9,262 nt of DNA from Chitinivibrio sp051745065 (GTDB lineage: Bacteria; Fibrobacterota; Chitinivibrionia; Chitinivibrionales; Chitinivibrionaceae). Position 1 is the first letter of the stretch; each line of letters starts with the position of its first letter. Location: NCBI GenBank assembly GCA_051745065.1, contig JBNJDQ010000097.1, positions 1 to 9,262 on the forward strand, written 5' to 3'. The position numbers and the translations under genes were made by a program. This document shows, piece after piece, positions 1 through 6,892 of the stretch. The notes below the pieces were generated by a model, which worked only from the letters and a program-made list of their open reading frames with translations, searched no databases and had not been told where the DNA came from.

Positions 1-79
1 AGATGACAAATCGTACGTCCACGGGACAGATGACTGAATTATCAGCCCCCGTCATTACAGTGAGTGATATGATACGCAC
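1..79 (-). CDS. Partial hypothetical protein, N-terminal 26 codons, runs off window
   Basis: A minus-strand frame begins at GTG (79-77) and stays open to the left edge, giving 26 codons that start V-R-I-I-S-L-T-V-M-T-G-A-D. The GTG overlaps the TAG stop of the preceding 40-codon frame as TAGTG. A GAAGG Shine-Dalgarno candidate lies at 93-89, nine bases upstream. An in-frame ATG at 55 lacks such a site. The overlap continues the tight packing of the operon upstream, which is the main argument that it is real. I do not recognise the protein. Alternatively it could be the continuation of the 40-codon frame after a frameshift. The fragment is short, so confidence is low. Confidence 0.35.
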   Translation of the reverse strand, partial: MRIISLTVMTGADNSVICPVDVRFVI

Positions 80-201
80 TATTCATGGCCTTCGGTATCA
101 GGGATATTGAACTGTGGGCTCCGGAATTTTTCTTTGCCGAGCCAGAGATCTATCCTGAACCCTTCATTACTGCGGGAAAGATCGGCATGTTTGATCTGCA
201 T
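79..201 (-). CDS. Small hypothetical protein, 40 aa, coupled to the M48 protease gene
   Basis: This small frame starts at ATG 201-199, which overlaps the TGA stop of the M48 protease (203-201) as TGATG, an arrangement typical of translational coupling. It ends at TAG 81-79, itself overlapping the next GTG start. The 40-residue product is mixed and hydrophilic (it contains F-R-I-D-L-W-L-G-K-E-K-F-R-S-P), with no signal peptide or membrane segment. No independent Shine-Dalgarno is obvious, so it would depend on ribosomes leaving the protease gene. I recognise no family. It may be a real small protein, or the first part of a longer gene broken by a frameshift near 80, since the following open frame is shifted relative to it. 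Support is positional and compositional only. Confidence 0.45.
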   Translation of the reverse strand: MQIKHADLSRSNEGFRIDLWLGKEKFRSPQFNIPDTEGHE

Positions 202-1421
202 CAGGAGCGCCGCAGGGCCCGGATCCGTGCGGCCAGGGGCGGATGGGAGTACTCCAGGAGCACCTTCAGAGGGTGTGGGGTCAGGTTCGTCAGGGAGTGT
301 GCCGACAGCCGTTTCAGGGCCCTGATCAGAGCTTCGGCAGAGCTTGTTTCACAGGCAAAGGCATCTGCTTCAAATTCGTTTTTGCGGGAGAGTGCCTGCT
401 GGCCCATGCCAAAGATCAGACTCAGAGGAATAATAAAGAAGGAGAAGAGCACCGGCAGCAGGTAGAGAGCGGAGGGCTCGGCGCCGAAATCACGATAGAG
501 AGCCGGTTGCGTCATGAGCTGTCCCATAAGAAAGAACAGTATTCCCGAAAGAGCTGTCTGCATCAGCAGCATCTGTCGGATATGACCTTTCTTGAAATGC
601 CCGGTCTCATGGGCAAGTATGGCTTCCACCTCCTCCGGGCTGTGGCGGTCAACAAGGGTGTCAAAGAGAGCGATCCTGCGGGTGCGGCCGAAGCCCGTGA
701 AGAAGGCGTTTGCCTTGCTGCTGCGCCGGGAGCCGTCCATGATCCATATTCCCCTGATTGCCAAACCGACCTTTTCCGCATACGCCGTAAGCCGTTCACG
801 AAGGGGGCCTTCCGGCAGGGGAGTAAAGCGGTTGAAGAGGGGGAGAATCACTGCCGGAGCCAGCCACATCAAGAGGATCTGCACAAGGGTGAGCCCTGCC
901 CAGGCAGCAAGCCATGCCCACTCTCCCAGACCCTGGAGGATGAGCACCAGCCCCGTGTAGAGAGGGACTACCAGGAGCAGAGAGATGAAAAGCTCCCGTA
1001 CGCGATCGGTCAGAAAGGTCTTCATAGTGGTGCGGTTGAACCCGAAGCGCTCCTCGACGACGAAGGTTGAAACGAGGGAGGCCGGCAGGGAGAGTACCTG
1101 CATCAGAAGGATCATTCCCGCGGAAAAGAGCACCGTCTGGTGCATCAGGGAAAATGATGCAAGCCGGCTGTGGACAAAGCCGAAGCCTCCTGCAGCAATA
1201 CAGGCGATGAGAAGACCGCGGCTGATACCCGAGACCGTCAGAGAGAGTTTGGTCCGTGCCCGCAGATACTGCTGGGACCGGCGATATTCAGAGTCGTCGT
1301 AGATACTGCGGCACTCCACGGGCGGGGCTTTCCTGAGGGCCGTGAGGTTGAGCAGGTCAGCAAGGGCCGAGAGGAGCCATTCCCCGGCCAGAAGAAGTAT
1401 TGCAAGAGAAAGATAGGTCAT
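201..1421 (-). CDS. M48 family zinc metalloprotease, Ste24/CAAX prenyl protease 1-like membrane protein
   Basis: The 406-residue product has the layout of Ste24-type M48 proteases. An N-terminal hydrophobic segment (about 1-28) is followed by further membrane segments near 65-85, 95-118, 143-165, 168-195, 285-303 and 318-340. The zinc motif H-E-T-G-H is at 271-275, and the downstream acidic motif N-E-F-E-A-D-A-F-A at 348-356 supplies the third metal ligand. Upstream conserved stretches E-E-R-F-G-F-N (123-129) and S-S-K-A-N-A-F-F-T-G-F-G (234-245) fit the family. In eukaryotes such enzymes cleave CAAX prenyl proteins. Bacterial members are inner-membrane proteases usually linked to protein quality control, with substrates unknown here. 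The start is backed by an AAAGGA site just upstream. The gene follows thiI after 41 bp, so probably shares its transcript. Confidence 0.93.
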   Translation of the reverse strand: MTYLSLAILLLAGEWLLSALADLLNLTALRKAPPVECRSIYDDSEYRRSQQYLRARTKLSLTVSGISRGLLIACIAAGGFGFVHSRLASFSLMHQTVLFSAGMILLMQVLSLPASLVSTFVVEERFGFNRTTMKTFLTDRVRELFISLLLVVPLYTGLVLILQGLGEWAWLAAWAGLTLVQILLMWLAPAVILPLFNRFTPLPEGPLRERLTAYAEKVGLAIRGIWIMDGSRRSSKANAFFTGFGRTRRIALFDTLVDRHSPEEVEAILAHETGHFKKGHIRQMLLMQTALSGILFFLMGQLMTQPALYRDFGAEPSALYLLPVLFSFFIIPLSLIFGMGQQALSRKNEFEADAFACETSSAEALIRALKRLSAHSLTNLTPHPLKVLLEYSHPPLAARIRALRRS

Positions 1422-1462
1422 AATTCATCCTTTCATCGGGCGGCATGAGGCCACCGGGTCTG

Positions 1463-2689
1463 TTACAGCAGGGCGCAGATCTCATCGCGCGTATCATCAT
1501 CCACGAGGGGCGGTTTTCCCGCCTCAATTGTCAGAACCCCGGCCCCGTCAATGCACTCCTGTACCAGGGGCTGCCAGTCAAAGCGGCTCTCGTAATCACG
1601 GCATTTTTTCAGGGTCGGTGCCGTGGCGGGGGCCGTGGGCAGAAACACCGTGCAGCAGTCCTCGTAGGGGCGAATGGCAATCTCGTAGGTATCGATCTTG
1701 CGGGCACGGTCCATGATTTCTGTTTTATCACGACAGGCAAGGGGGCGCACCACGGGGTAGTGGATCGCCTCTTCGATTACCTGAATGCTGCGGGGCGTCT
1801 GTGAAGCAACCTGGCCCAGGCTCTCACCGTTGGAGATCAGGGGGGCATCCCGGTTCTTTGCAAGGCCCGCCGTAATTCGATACATCATGCGGCGCATAAT
1901 CGTCATGGCGTAGCTTTCGGGGACGGCCGCAAAGATCGCTTTCTGCAGTGTGGTAAAGGAGATCAGATGCAGAAGCATGCGCTCATCCGGCATGAATCTC
2001 GCAGTCTGAGCGGCCAGATCAAAGACCTTTTGCCGCGCCCGGGGTGATGTATAGGGAGGAGATTCAAAATGGATACTCTCCACGGCAAGGCCCCGCTTCA
2101 TCATGTAGTAGGCCGCGACGGGAGAGTCGATCCCCCCGGAGAGCATGAGCATGGTTGATCCGCTGATGCCCACGGGCAGACCGCCCCGGCCGGGAATTCG
2201 GCGTGTGACAACATAGCTGCCTTCACTGCGTACAACCACACGCACTTCCTGCATGGGGGTTTCCAGATCCACGGGAACATCGGAGCGCTCTGCCACGTAG
2301 AGCCCCACGGCATGGGCAATCTCCGGAGAGGTGAGGGGGAATTTCTTCCAGCTGCGTTTTGCCCGCACCTTAATCGTACGCCCATCCCGGGGCAGGGCGT
2401 TTACCGCAGCCAGGGTAGTCTCTTTGATGGCGGCCATATCGGTATCGCATCGCGTAAAGAGAAGAAAGGTCTGCAGCCCGAAGACCTCCTGCAGCCGGTC
2501 AATCACTGCTTCCGGATCGGTGCCATTCAGGTCAACCCGCAGATGGTCTTTCTCTTTGATCACTGCGGCTTCGGTACAGGTGCGCAGTTTCTTTTTGACC
2601 GTTCTGCAAAGCTGATTGATAAAGCGGTGGCGGTTTTTGCCTTTTAAAAAGAGCTCGCCGAAACGGAGTATCAGACCATCATATTTCAT
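1463..2689 (-). CDS. thiI: tRNA uridine 4-sulfurtransferase ThiI, short form without rhodanese domain
   Basis: ThiI adenylates U8 of tRNA and replaces its oxygen with sulfur to give 4-thiouridine, a near-UV photosensor. In many bacteria it also supplies sulfur for thiamine thiazole. The 408-residue product shows an N-terminal ferredoxin-like and THUMP region (about 1-165), then the PP-loop ATPase signature S-G-G-I-D-S-P at 184-190. It also has the conserved G-E-S-L-G-Q-V-A-S-Q-T block (288-298) and the P-Y-E-D-C-C motif at 341-346, with the Cys thought to act in sulfur transfer. The length matches the Bacillus form (about 400 aa), not the 482-residue E. coli form: the C-terminal rhodanese domain is absent, so sulfur must come directly from a desulfurase. 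That gene lies immediately upstream (10 bp gap). The Shine-Dalgarno GAGGA overlaps its stop codon. Confidence 0.96.
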   Translation of the reverse strand: MKYDGLILRFGELFLKGKNRHRFINQLCRTVKKKLRTCTEAAVIKEKDHLRVDLNGTDPEAVIDRLQEVFGLQTFLLFTRCDTDMAAIKETTLAAVNALPRDGRTIKVRAKRSWKKFPLTSPEIAHAVGLYVAERSDVPVDLETPMQEVRVVVRSEGSYVVTRRIPGRGGLPVGISGSTMLMLSGGIDSPVAAYYMMKRGLAVESIHFESPPYTSPRARQKVFDLAAQTARFMPDERMLLHLISFTTLQKAIFAAVPESYAMTIMRRMMYRITAGLAKNRDAPLISNGESLGQVASQTPRSIQVIEEAIHYPVVRPLACRDKTEIMDRARKIDTYEIAIRPYEDCCTVFLPTAPATAPTLKKCRDYESRFDWQPLVQECIDGAGVLTIEAGKPPLVDDDTRDEICALL

Positions 2690-2699
2690 ATATTCATCC

Positions 2700-3830
2700 T
2701 CAGGTTTTCAGGGTTTTAAGGGTTGTGGAAAAGATATCCAGAAAGGAGCGAATTTCCTGCTCAGTTGCTGCAGGCCCCGGAGAGATGCGCAGGGCCTGAC
2801 GGGCGCGCCGGTCATCACCGGTCATGGCATAGATTATCTCTGAGCGGGGAGTGCTGCCGGAGGAGCATGCTGAAACCGTGGAGATGCAGATATCCTGCCG
2901 GGCAAGGCCGTGGAGGAGCGTCTCCGGTTTGACTCCGGTGACACTGCAGTTGAGAATATAGGGGGATCCATGGGCGTCGGAGTTTATCGTGATCTGCGGG
3001 TGGGGATCAAGCCCTTGCCGCAGCAGTTGCGACCATGTGCGGGCACGGCTCAGGCTGGCCTCGGCCTCGGTGCAGGCCAGACGCAGGGCCTTTGCAAGAG
3101 CCGCCGCGCGGGGCGTGTCTGCGGTTCCTGAACGGAAACCGTCCTCCTGTCCGCCGCCATGAATCAGGGGTGTCAGGGGCGTTCGCTCGGGAAGAATCAG
3201 GGCGCCGCTGCCCTTGAGCCCGCCGAATTTATGTGCCGAGAGGGAGAGGAAATCCACGGGGTATTCCTGCAGGCTGAAAGGGAATTTCCCGATCCCCTGC
3301 ACGGCATCAACATGAAAGAAGGCCTGATGCCTTTGCACAACAGAGCTGATCTCATGAATGGGGGTAATTGCACCGGACTCATTATTCACCCAGATCAGGG
3401 TAACAAGAACCGTGTCCGGCCGCAGGGCCGCCGCCACCTGAGCGGCCGAAATTCTGCCCGCGTCATCCACGGGAAGCCGGGTGATTTCCCAGCCCCGGGT
3501 CTCCAGCACACGAAGGCATTCCTCCGTGGCGGGATGTTCACTGTTTGATGAGATCATATGCCGCCCCCGCCGGTCAAAGCGCGATGCAACGCCCTTAATG
3601 ACGGTATTACTGCTCTCCGTGGCGCCGGAGGTAAAAACGGTCCGGTGGGTATCGGTTCCGCCGACAAGCTCCGTTACCTGCATACGGGCCTGTTCAAGAA
3701 GCTGCTCCGCCCGTTCTCCCTGATGGTGCAGGGAGTGCGGGTTCGCCCAGAAGGAGCGGTTCACCGCGGTGTAGGTTTCCAGAACCTCTTTTCGGGGACG
3801 GGTGGTTGCGGCCGTATCAAAATAGAGCAT
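2700..3830 (-). CDS. Cysteine desulfurase (NifS/IscS family, NifZ-like partner of ThiI)
   Basis: This PLP enzyme converts cysteine to alanine and holds the sulfur as a persulfide. Counting from ATG 3830 the protein has 376 residues: L-Y-F-D-T-A-A-T-T at 2-10, the PLP-stacking His in S-E-H-P (His99), H-V-D-A-V-Q (173-178), and the PLP lysine in S-A-H-K-F-G-G (Lys201). The catalytic cysteine is in S-A-C-S-S-G (Cys322). I choose 3830 over the in-frame ATG at 3851 because an AAAGGA site (3844-3839) precedes it at good spacing and family members begin M-x-Y-x-D-x-A-A-T-T. The 3851 start has no ribosome site and would add seven residues. Adjacency to a rhodanese-less thiI resembles the nifZ-thiI pair of Bacillus and indicates a dedicated sulfur donor for tRNA. 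A general role in Fe-S assembly cannot be excluded. Confidence 0.94.
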   Translation of the reverse strand: MLYFDTAATTRPRKEVLETYTAVNRSFWANPHSLHHQGERAEQLLEQARMQVTELVGGTDTHRTVFTSGATESSNTVIKGVASRFDRRGRHMISSNSEHPATEECLRVLETRGWEITRLPVDDAGRISAAQVAAALRPDTVLVTLIWVNNESGAITPIHEISSVVQRHQAFFHVDAVQGIGKFPFSLQEYPVDFLSLSAHKFGGLKGSGALILPERTPLTPLIHGGGQEDGFRSGTADTPRAAALAKALRLACTEAEASLSRARTWSQLLRQGLDPHPQITINSDAHGSPYILNCSVTGVKPETLLHGLARQDICISTVSACSSGSTPRSEIIYAMTGDDRRARQALRISPGPAATEQEIRSFLDIFSTTLKTLKT

Positions 3831-3838
3831 GGAAGGGG

Positions 3839-3844
3839 TCCTTT
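3839..3844 (-). promoter_or_regulatory. Shine-Dalgarno AAAGGA setting the cysteine desulfurase start
   Basis: On the minus strand AAAGGA lies eight bases before the ATG at 3830. It falls inside the coding stretch that would exist if the upstream ATG at 3851 were used, and that ATG has no purine-rich site. It therefore argues for the shorter protein. Confidence 0.7.
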
Positions 3845-3894
3845 CGGGCATGGAATTCAGGCAAAAATAGTTGATGCGGTCCGAAGGATGCGCA

Positions 3895-3917
3895 GTACTC
3901 CCGCAGACCGGGAGTAC
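3895..3917. promoter_or_regulatory. Perfect 9-bp inverted repeat in the leader of the desulfurase-thiI group
   Basis: The arms GTACTCCCG (3895-3903) and CGGGAGTAC (3909-3917) are perfectly complementary around a 5-base loop. No T-run follows on either strand, so it is not a simple intrinsic terminator. It sits between the icd terminator and the desulfurase start, where the promoter of the second group should be. It could be an operator or an RNA leader hairpin. I recognise no specific regulator motif. Confidence 0.5.
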
Positions 3918-3932
3918 CTTCTGTCATCAGAG

Positions 3933-3959
3933 TAAAAAGAGAGGAGCCGAAGCTCCTCT
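3933..3959 (-). terminator. Rho-independent terminator after icd
   Basis: Reading the minus strand just past the icd stop, AGAGGAGC (3959-3952), loop TTCG, GCTCCTCT (3947-3940) form a perfect 8-bp stem with the extra-stable UUCG tetraloop. CTTTTTACT follows directly. This is a textbook intrinsic terminator. It separates the panB-phosphatase-icd group from the desulfurase-thiI-protease group. Confidence 0.92.
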
Positions 3960-3966
3960 GGCAGGG

Positions 3967-5190
3967 TTACATATTTTTGATAATCTCGTCGCCAAAACCG
4001 GAACAGGAGAGCAGGGTTGCTCCCTCCATGAGGCGTTCGAAATCGTAGGTGACACGCTTGGAGGCGATCGCCCCTTCAACACCTTTGTTGATGAGATCCG
4101 CCGCTTCATCCCAGCCCATGTACCGCAGCATAATCTCCGAAGAGAGAATCACCGATGAGGGGTTCACCTTGTCCTGATCAGTGTATTTGGGTGCTGTTCC
4201 ATGGGTGGCTTCAAAGAGACCGAGCCCCGTATCGTAGTTGATGTTTGCACCGGGAGCAATGCCGATTCCGCCGACCTGTGCCGCCATGGCATCGGAGGCG
4301 TAGTCACCGTTGAGGTTCAGCGTGGCGATTACATCGTAATCTTTGGGCCGTGTCAGAATCTGCTGCAGAAAGGCATCGGCAATGCAGTCCTTAATAATAA
4401 TCTCACGGCCGTCCACGGTGATCTTCTGCCAGGGGCCGCCGTCGAGGTCAACACTGTTGAACTCTTCTTTGGCAACTTCATACCCCCAGTCACGGAAGGC
4501 GCCTTCCGTGAACTTCATGATGTTCCCCTTATGTACAAGGGTTACGGAGTCGCGGTTATTGTTGATGGCATACTCAATGGCAGCACGGACAATGCGCTTT
4601 GTCCCTTCCGCAGAGACGGGTTTCACGCCGAGCCCGCAGGAGTCGGGAAATCGAATATTGGCATAGCGTTCGGGGAAATGCTCCTTCAGAAGGTTCTTGA
4701 AGGTTTCCGTGTCCTCTTCACCGTGCTTGAACTCAATCCCGGCGTAGATATCCTCGGTGTTTTCACGGAACACCACCATGTCGATATCCTCAGGGCGTTT
4801 CACCGGCGAGGGAACTCCCGTGTAGTATTTTACCGGACGAAGACAGGTGTAGAGATCCAGTTTCTGACGCAGGGCCACATTGAGTGAGCGAATACCACCG
4901 CCCACGGGGGTTGTCAGAGGGCCCTTAATAGCCACATGATGCTCGCGGATTGCATCGATAGTCTCCTGGGGAAGCCATTCGCCCGTGCTGTCATAGGACT
5001 TCTGCCCCGCAAGGATTTCCTTCCACTCAATCTTTTTTGCCCCGCTGTAGGCTTTTTCCACGGCCGCATCGATTACTTTTTCCGCGGCATTCCAGATATC
5101 CGGTCCCACACCGTCACCGATGATAAACGGGATAATCGGAGAATCCGGTACCTGCAGAATTCCCTCGGAAATTGAAATCTTCTCACCCAT
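3967..5190 (-). CDS. icd: NADP-dependent isocitrate dehydrogenase
   Basis: This TCA-cycle enzyme oxidatively decarboxylates isocitrate to 2-oxoglutarate, producing NADPH. The 407 residues align along their length with the E. coli type (416 aa). The substrate loop G-G-G-I-R-S-L-N-V-A-L-R-Q (97-109) includes the serine (Ser102) equivalent to E. coli Ser113, the AceK phosphorylation site. Also present are E-N-T-E-D-I-Y-A-G (143-151), catalytic Lys221 in V-H-K-G-N, and N-L-N-G-D-Y-A-S-D (292-300) with the metal-binding aspartates. NADP choice is shown by Lys335 and Tyr336 in G-T-A-P-K-Y, plus Tyr382 and Arg386 in T-Y-D-F-E-R. AAGGAG seven bases before the ATG supports the start. It begins 25 bp after the phosphatase gene, with no clear promoter between them, and ends at a strong terminator. 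Confidence 0.97.
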   Translation of the reverse strand: MGEKISISEGILQVPDSPIIPFIIGDGVGPDIWNAAEKVIDAAVEKAYSGAKKIEWKEILAGQKSYDSTGEWLPQETIDAIREHHVAIKGPLTTPVGGGIRSLNVALRQKLDLYTCLRPVKYYTGVPSPVKRPEDIDMVVFRENTEDIYAGIEFKHGEEDTETFKNLLKEHFPERYANIRFPDSCGLGVKPVSAEGTKRIVRAAIEYAINNNRDSVTLVHKGNIMKFTEGAFRDWGYEVAKEEFNSVDLDGGPWQKITVDGREIIIKDCIADAFLQQILTRPKDYDVIATLNLNGDYASDAMAAQVGGIGIAPGANINYDTGLGLFEATHGTAPKYTDQDKVNPSSVILSSEIMLRYMGWDEAADLINKGVEGAIASKRVTYDFERLMEGATLLSCSGFGDEIIKNM

Positions 5191-5215
5191 TATGAGCTCC
5201 TTCGTCGTTTATAGT

Positions 5216-5977
5216 TTATTTAAAATAACTGCATAGTTCTGTATGAATTTTGCCGTTTGAAACAAGGAATCCGCCACCGTAAATGGTGTCACGTCCCTGC
5301 AGATCGGAGACTCTTCCCCCGGCTTCTTTAATGATAATTGCGGCCGGGGCCCGGTCCCAGGGGAAGTCGATCAGCGCACCGGCACAGTCCAGACGTCCCG
5401 CCGCCACGGCCATGTAGGAGTAGGCGTCCATGAATCCGTAGGGGTAGTCGATACCCTGCATCAGTTTCAGAAGGGCGGCACCATCGGCGGCGTCAATTCG
5501 TTCTGTCAGACCAAGAAAGGCGCCCATGGCCTCATCGGCGCGGGAGGTATCGGAGACATTAATCGGTGTGGAATTACAGAACGCTCCCGCTCCTTTGGCG
5601 GCATAATAGCATTCCTGCAGAGCCGGCAGAAAAACCACCCCTGCCACGATTTCGTCCTGATCCTCCAGACCGATAAGTATGCTGAAGGTGGGAATACCTT
5701 TAATGTAGGGCCGGGTTCCGTCGATGGGGTCGATAATCCAGCGACGGCCGCTGGTGCCCTTTCGTTCGCCACGCTCTTCGCCATAGATTCCGTCGGCAGG
5801 GTAGTGTTCCAGAATGGTCGTGGTAATAATATCCTCGCTGTTGCGATCCACTTCCGTTACGGGAGAGCGGTCATCCTTACGGGTGATATCACCGATGTGT
5901 TTTTGTTTTTCAAGCTGGTAGGCACCGACCTCTTCGGCAATACTGCGCAGAAGGGTCAGTTCATTTGAGTATTTCAC
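5216..5977 (-). CDS. Inositol monophosphatase-family phosphatase, histidinol-phosphatase (HisN)-like
   Basis: Mg-dependent phosphatase of the IMPase fold, 253 residues from GTG 5977. Visible motifs are K-D-D-R-S-P-V-T-E-V-D near 34-44, the metal motif G-E-E (66-68), W-I-I-D-P-I-D-G-T-R (80-89) and W-D-R-A-P-A-A (207-213) with E-A-G-G after it. The R-P-Y-I-K-G-I-P run after D-P-I-D-G-T resembles actinobacterial-type HisN histidinol phosphatases more than inositol phosphatases. The substrate remains inferred, and CysQ or SuhB-like roles are possible. I prefer GTG 5977 because it overlaps the panB stop as GTGA and has GGAGA nine bases upstream (5991-5987). The in-frame ATG at 5986 abuts that GGAGA with no usable spacing and would add only three residues. 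Translation is probably coupled to panB. Confidence 0.9.
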   Translation of the reverse strand: MKYSNELTLLRSIAEEVGAYQLEKQKHIGDITRKDDRSPVTEVDRNSEDIITTTILEHYPADGIYGEERGERKGTSGRRWIIDPIDGTRPYIKGIPTFSILIGLEDQDEIVAGVVFLPALQECYYAAKGAGAFCNSTPINVSDTSRADEAMGAFLGLTERIDAADGAALLKLMQGIDYPYGFMDAYSYMAVAAGRLDCAGALIDFPWDRAPAAIIIKEAGGRVSDLQGRDTIYGGGFLVSNGKIHTELCSYFK

Positions 5978-6789
5978 AGGGGACATTCTCCGGTTACACG
6001 GTTAAAAAGATCCGGACTGATATCGGAACAGTTGGATGCTGTGGGGAACTCTCCGGCACGCACAGCTGCGGCGTATCCCCCATAGGCACTGCGTACAGCG
6101 TCACCGGCGGGGGCGAAGATACGGGAGTGGCGGAATACTTTTTCGGACATGCCGAGAATATCGTAGCAGACCTGCACCTCACCATCGCAGTCCGGGCCGG
6201 AGCCGATGCCGATGGTGGGAATTGGCAGATGTTGTGTGATATAGGCGGCAAGACTGCGGGGCATGAGTTCCATCACCAGCATCTGCGCCCTGCTTTTGCG
6301 GATGCGCCGGGCCAGTTGGAGCAATTCCTCGGCGCGGTGAAAGTCCTTGCCCTGAACCGCTGTATCCAGCCAGGGGGTTTGCGGGGTGTAGCCGATATGC
6401 GCGCAGAGGGGTATCTTTTTTGCGGAAAGAAGGTGAAGATGGTCCAGGCGGTTTTCTTCTATTTCCAGCTTAACCGCGTCGGCGCCGGACCGAAGGAGAC
6501 GCTGTGCATCAGTCAGGCAGAATTCGGGATCCAGGGTGGATCCGAAAGGGATATCCGCCAGAATATAGGTATCCGGTGCTCCCCGGCGGACAGCGGCGGT
6601 ATGGTGCATCATATCATCAATGGTTACGTCACGAACGGTGTCATAGCCCAGGGTGTTGGGGCCCAGACTGTCGCCGACCAGGATAATGTCGATATCCGCA
6701 GCTGCGGCATAGCGGGCTCCCGGCGCATCGTATGCGGTCAGGACACTGAGGGGGGCGTTATTTTCTTTTGCAGGGGTATATTTCGGCAT
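5974..6789 (-). CDS. panB: 3-methyl-2-oxobutanoate hydroxymethyltransferase (ketopantoate hydroxymethyltransferase)
   Basis: PanB transfers a hydroxymethyl group from methylenetetrahydrofolate to 2-oxoisovalerate, making ketopantoate, the first committed step to pantothenate and CoA. The 271-residue protein shows L-T-A-Y-D (17-21), the metal-binding aspartates in V-G-D-S-L-G (Asp40) and L-A-D-I-P-F (Asp79), V-K-L-E (106-109) with the substrate Lys107, and G-Y-T-P-Q (133-137). The catalytic Glu174 is in V-M-E-L-M-P, followed by I-P-T-I-G-I-G-S-G and the C-D-G-E-V block (201-205). The length is normal. AGGA about ten bases upstream supports the start. No panC or panD follows: the next gene is a phosphatase with a 4-bp overlap. 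It is transcribed divergently from ssb. Confidence 0.96.
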   Translation of the reverse strand: MPKYTPAKENNAPLSVLTAYDAPGARYAAAADIDIILVGDSLGPNTLGYDTVRDVTIDDMMHHTAAVRRGAPDTYILADIPFGSTLDPEFCLTDAQRLLRSGADAVKLEIEENRLDHLHLLSAKKIPLCAHIGYTPQTPWLDTAVQGKDFHRAEELLQLARRIRKSRAQMLVMELMPRSLAAYITQHLPIPTIGIGSGPDCDGEVQVCYDILGMSEKVFRHSRIFAPAGDAVRSAYGGYAAAVRAGEFPTASNCSDISPDLFNRVTGECPL

Positions 6790-6892
6790 ATTAAAAAATC
6801 CTGTTCAGAATAGAATGAAAAATAATATATTGTGAGAAGAATATAAACACATCTCTGCTGTTGCAGATCAATTAATCATTAGAGGAGGTCCT
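6790..6892. promoter_or_regulatory. Divergent panB/ssb promoter region
   Basis: This 103-bp AT-rich interval separates the divergent starts of panB and ssb, so it should hold promoters for both. For ssb the best plus-strand candidate is a -35-like TTCAGA (6804-6809) and a TATATT -10 (6826-6831), 16 bp apart, predicting a leader of roughly 55 bases. For panB several AT-rich -10-like hexamers occur but no convincing pair. A strong ssb Shine-Dalgarno, AGGAGGT, is at 6883-6889. I see no LexA-type box. Confidence 0.55.

Noticed and set aside
243..1070. Long plus-strand open frame (275 codons) opposite the M48 protease gene
   Set aside because: It lies wholly antisense to a gene with clear family motifs, its product has no recognisable motif, and GC-rich coding DNA commonly leaves such frames open.
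2700..3851. Cysteine desulfurase starting at ATG 3851
   Set aside because: There is no Shine-Dalgarno upstream. The ATG at 3830 has AAAGGA at good spacing and gives the family's usual N-terminus.
4201..4887. Plus-strand open frame (228 codons) opposite icd
   Set aside because: It mirrors highly conserved icd codons and shows no motif or ribosome site of its own; it is a shadow frame.
5965..6813. Plus-strand open frame (282 codons) opposite panB
   Set aside because: It is antisense to nearly all of panB, whose catalytic residues are intact; the antisense product has no family features.
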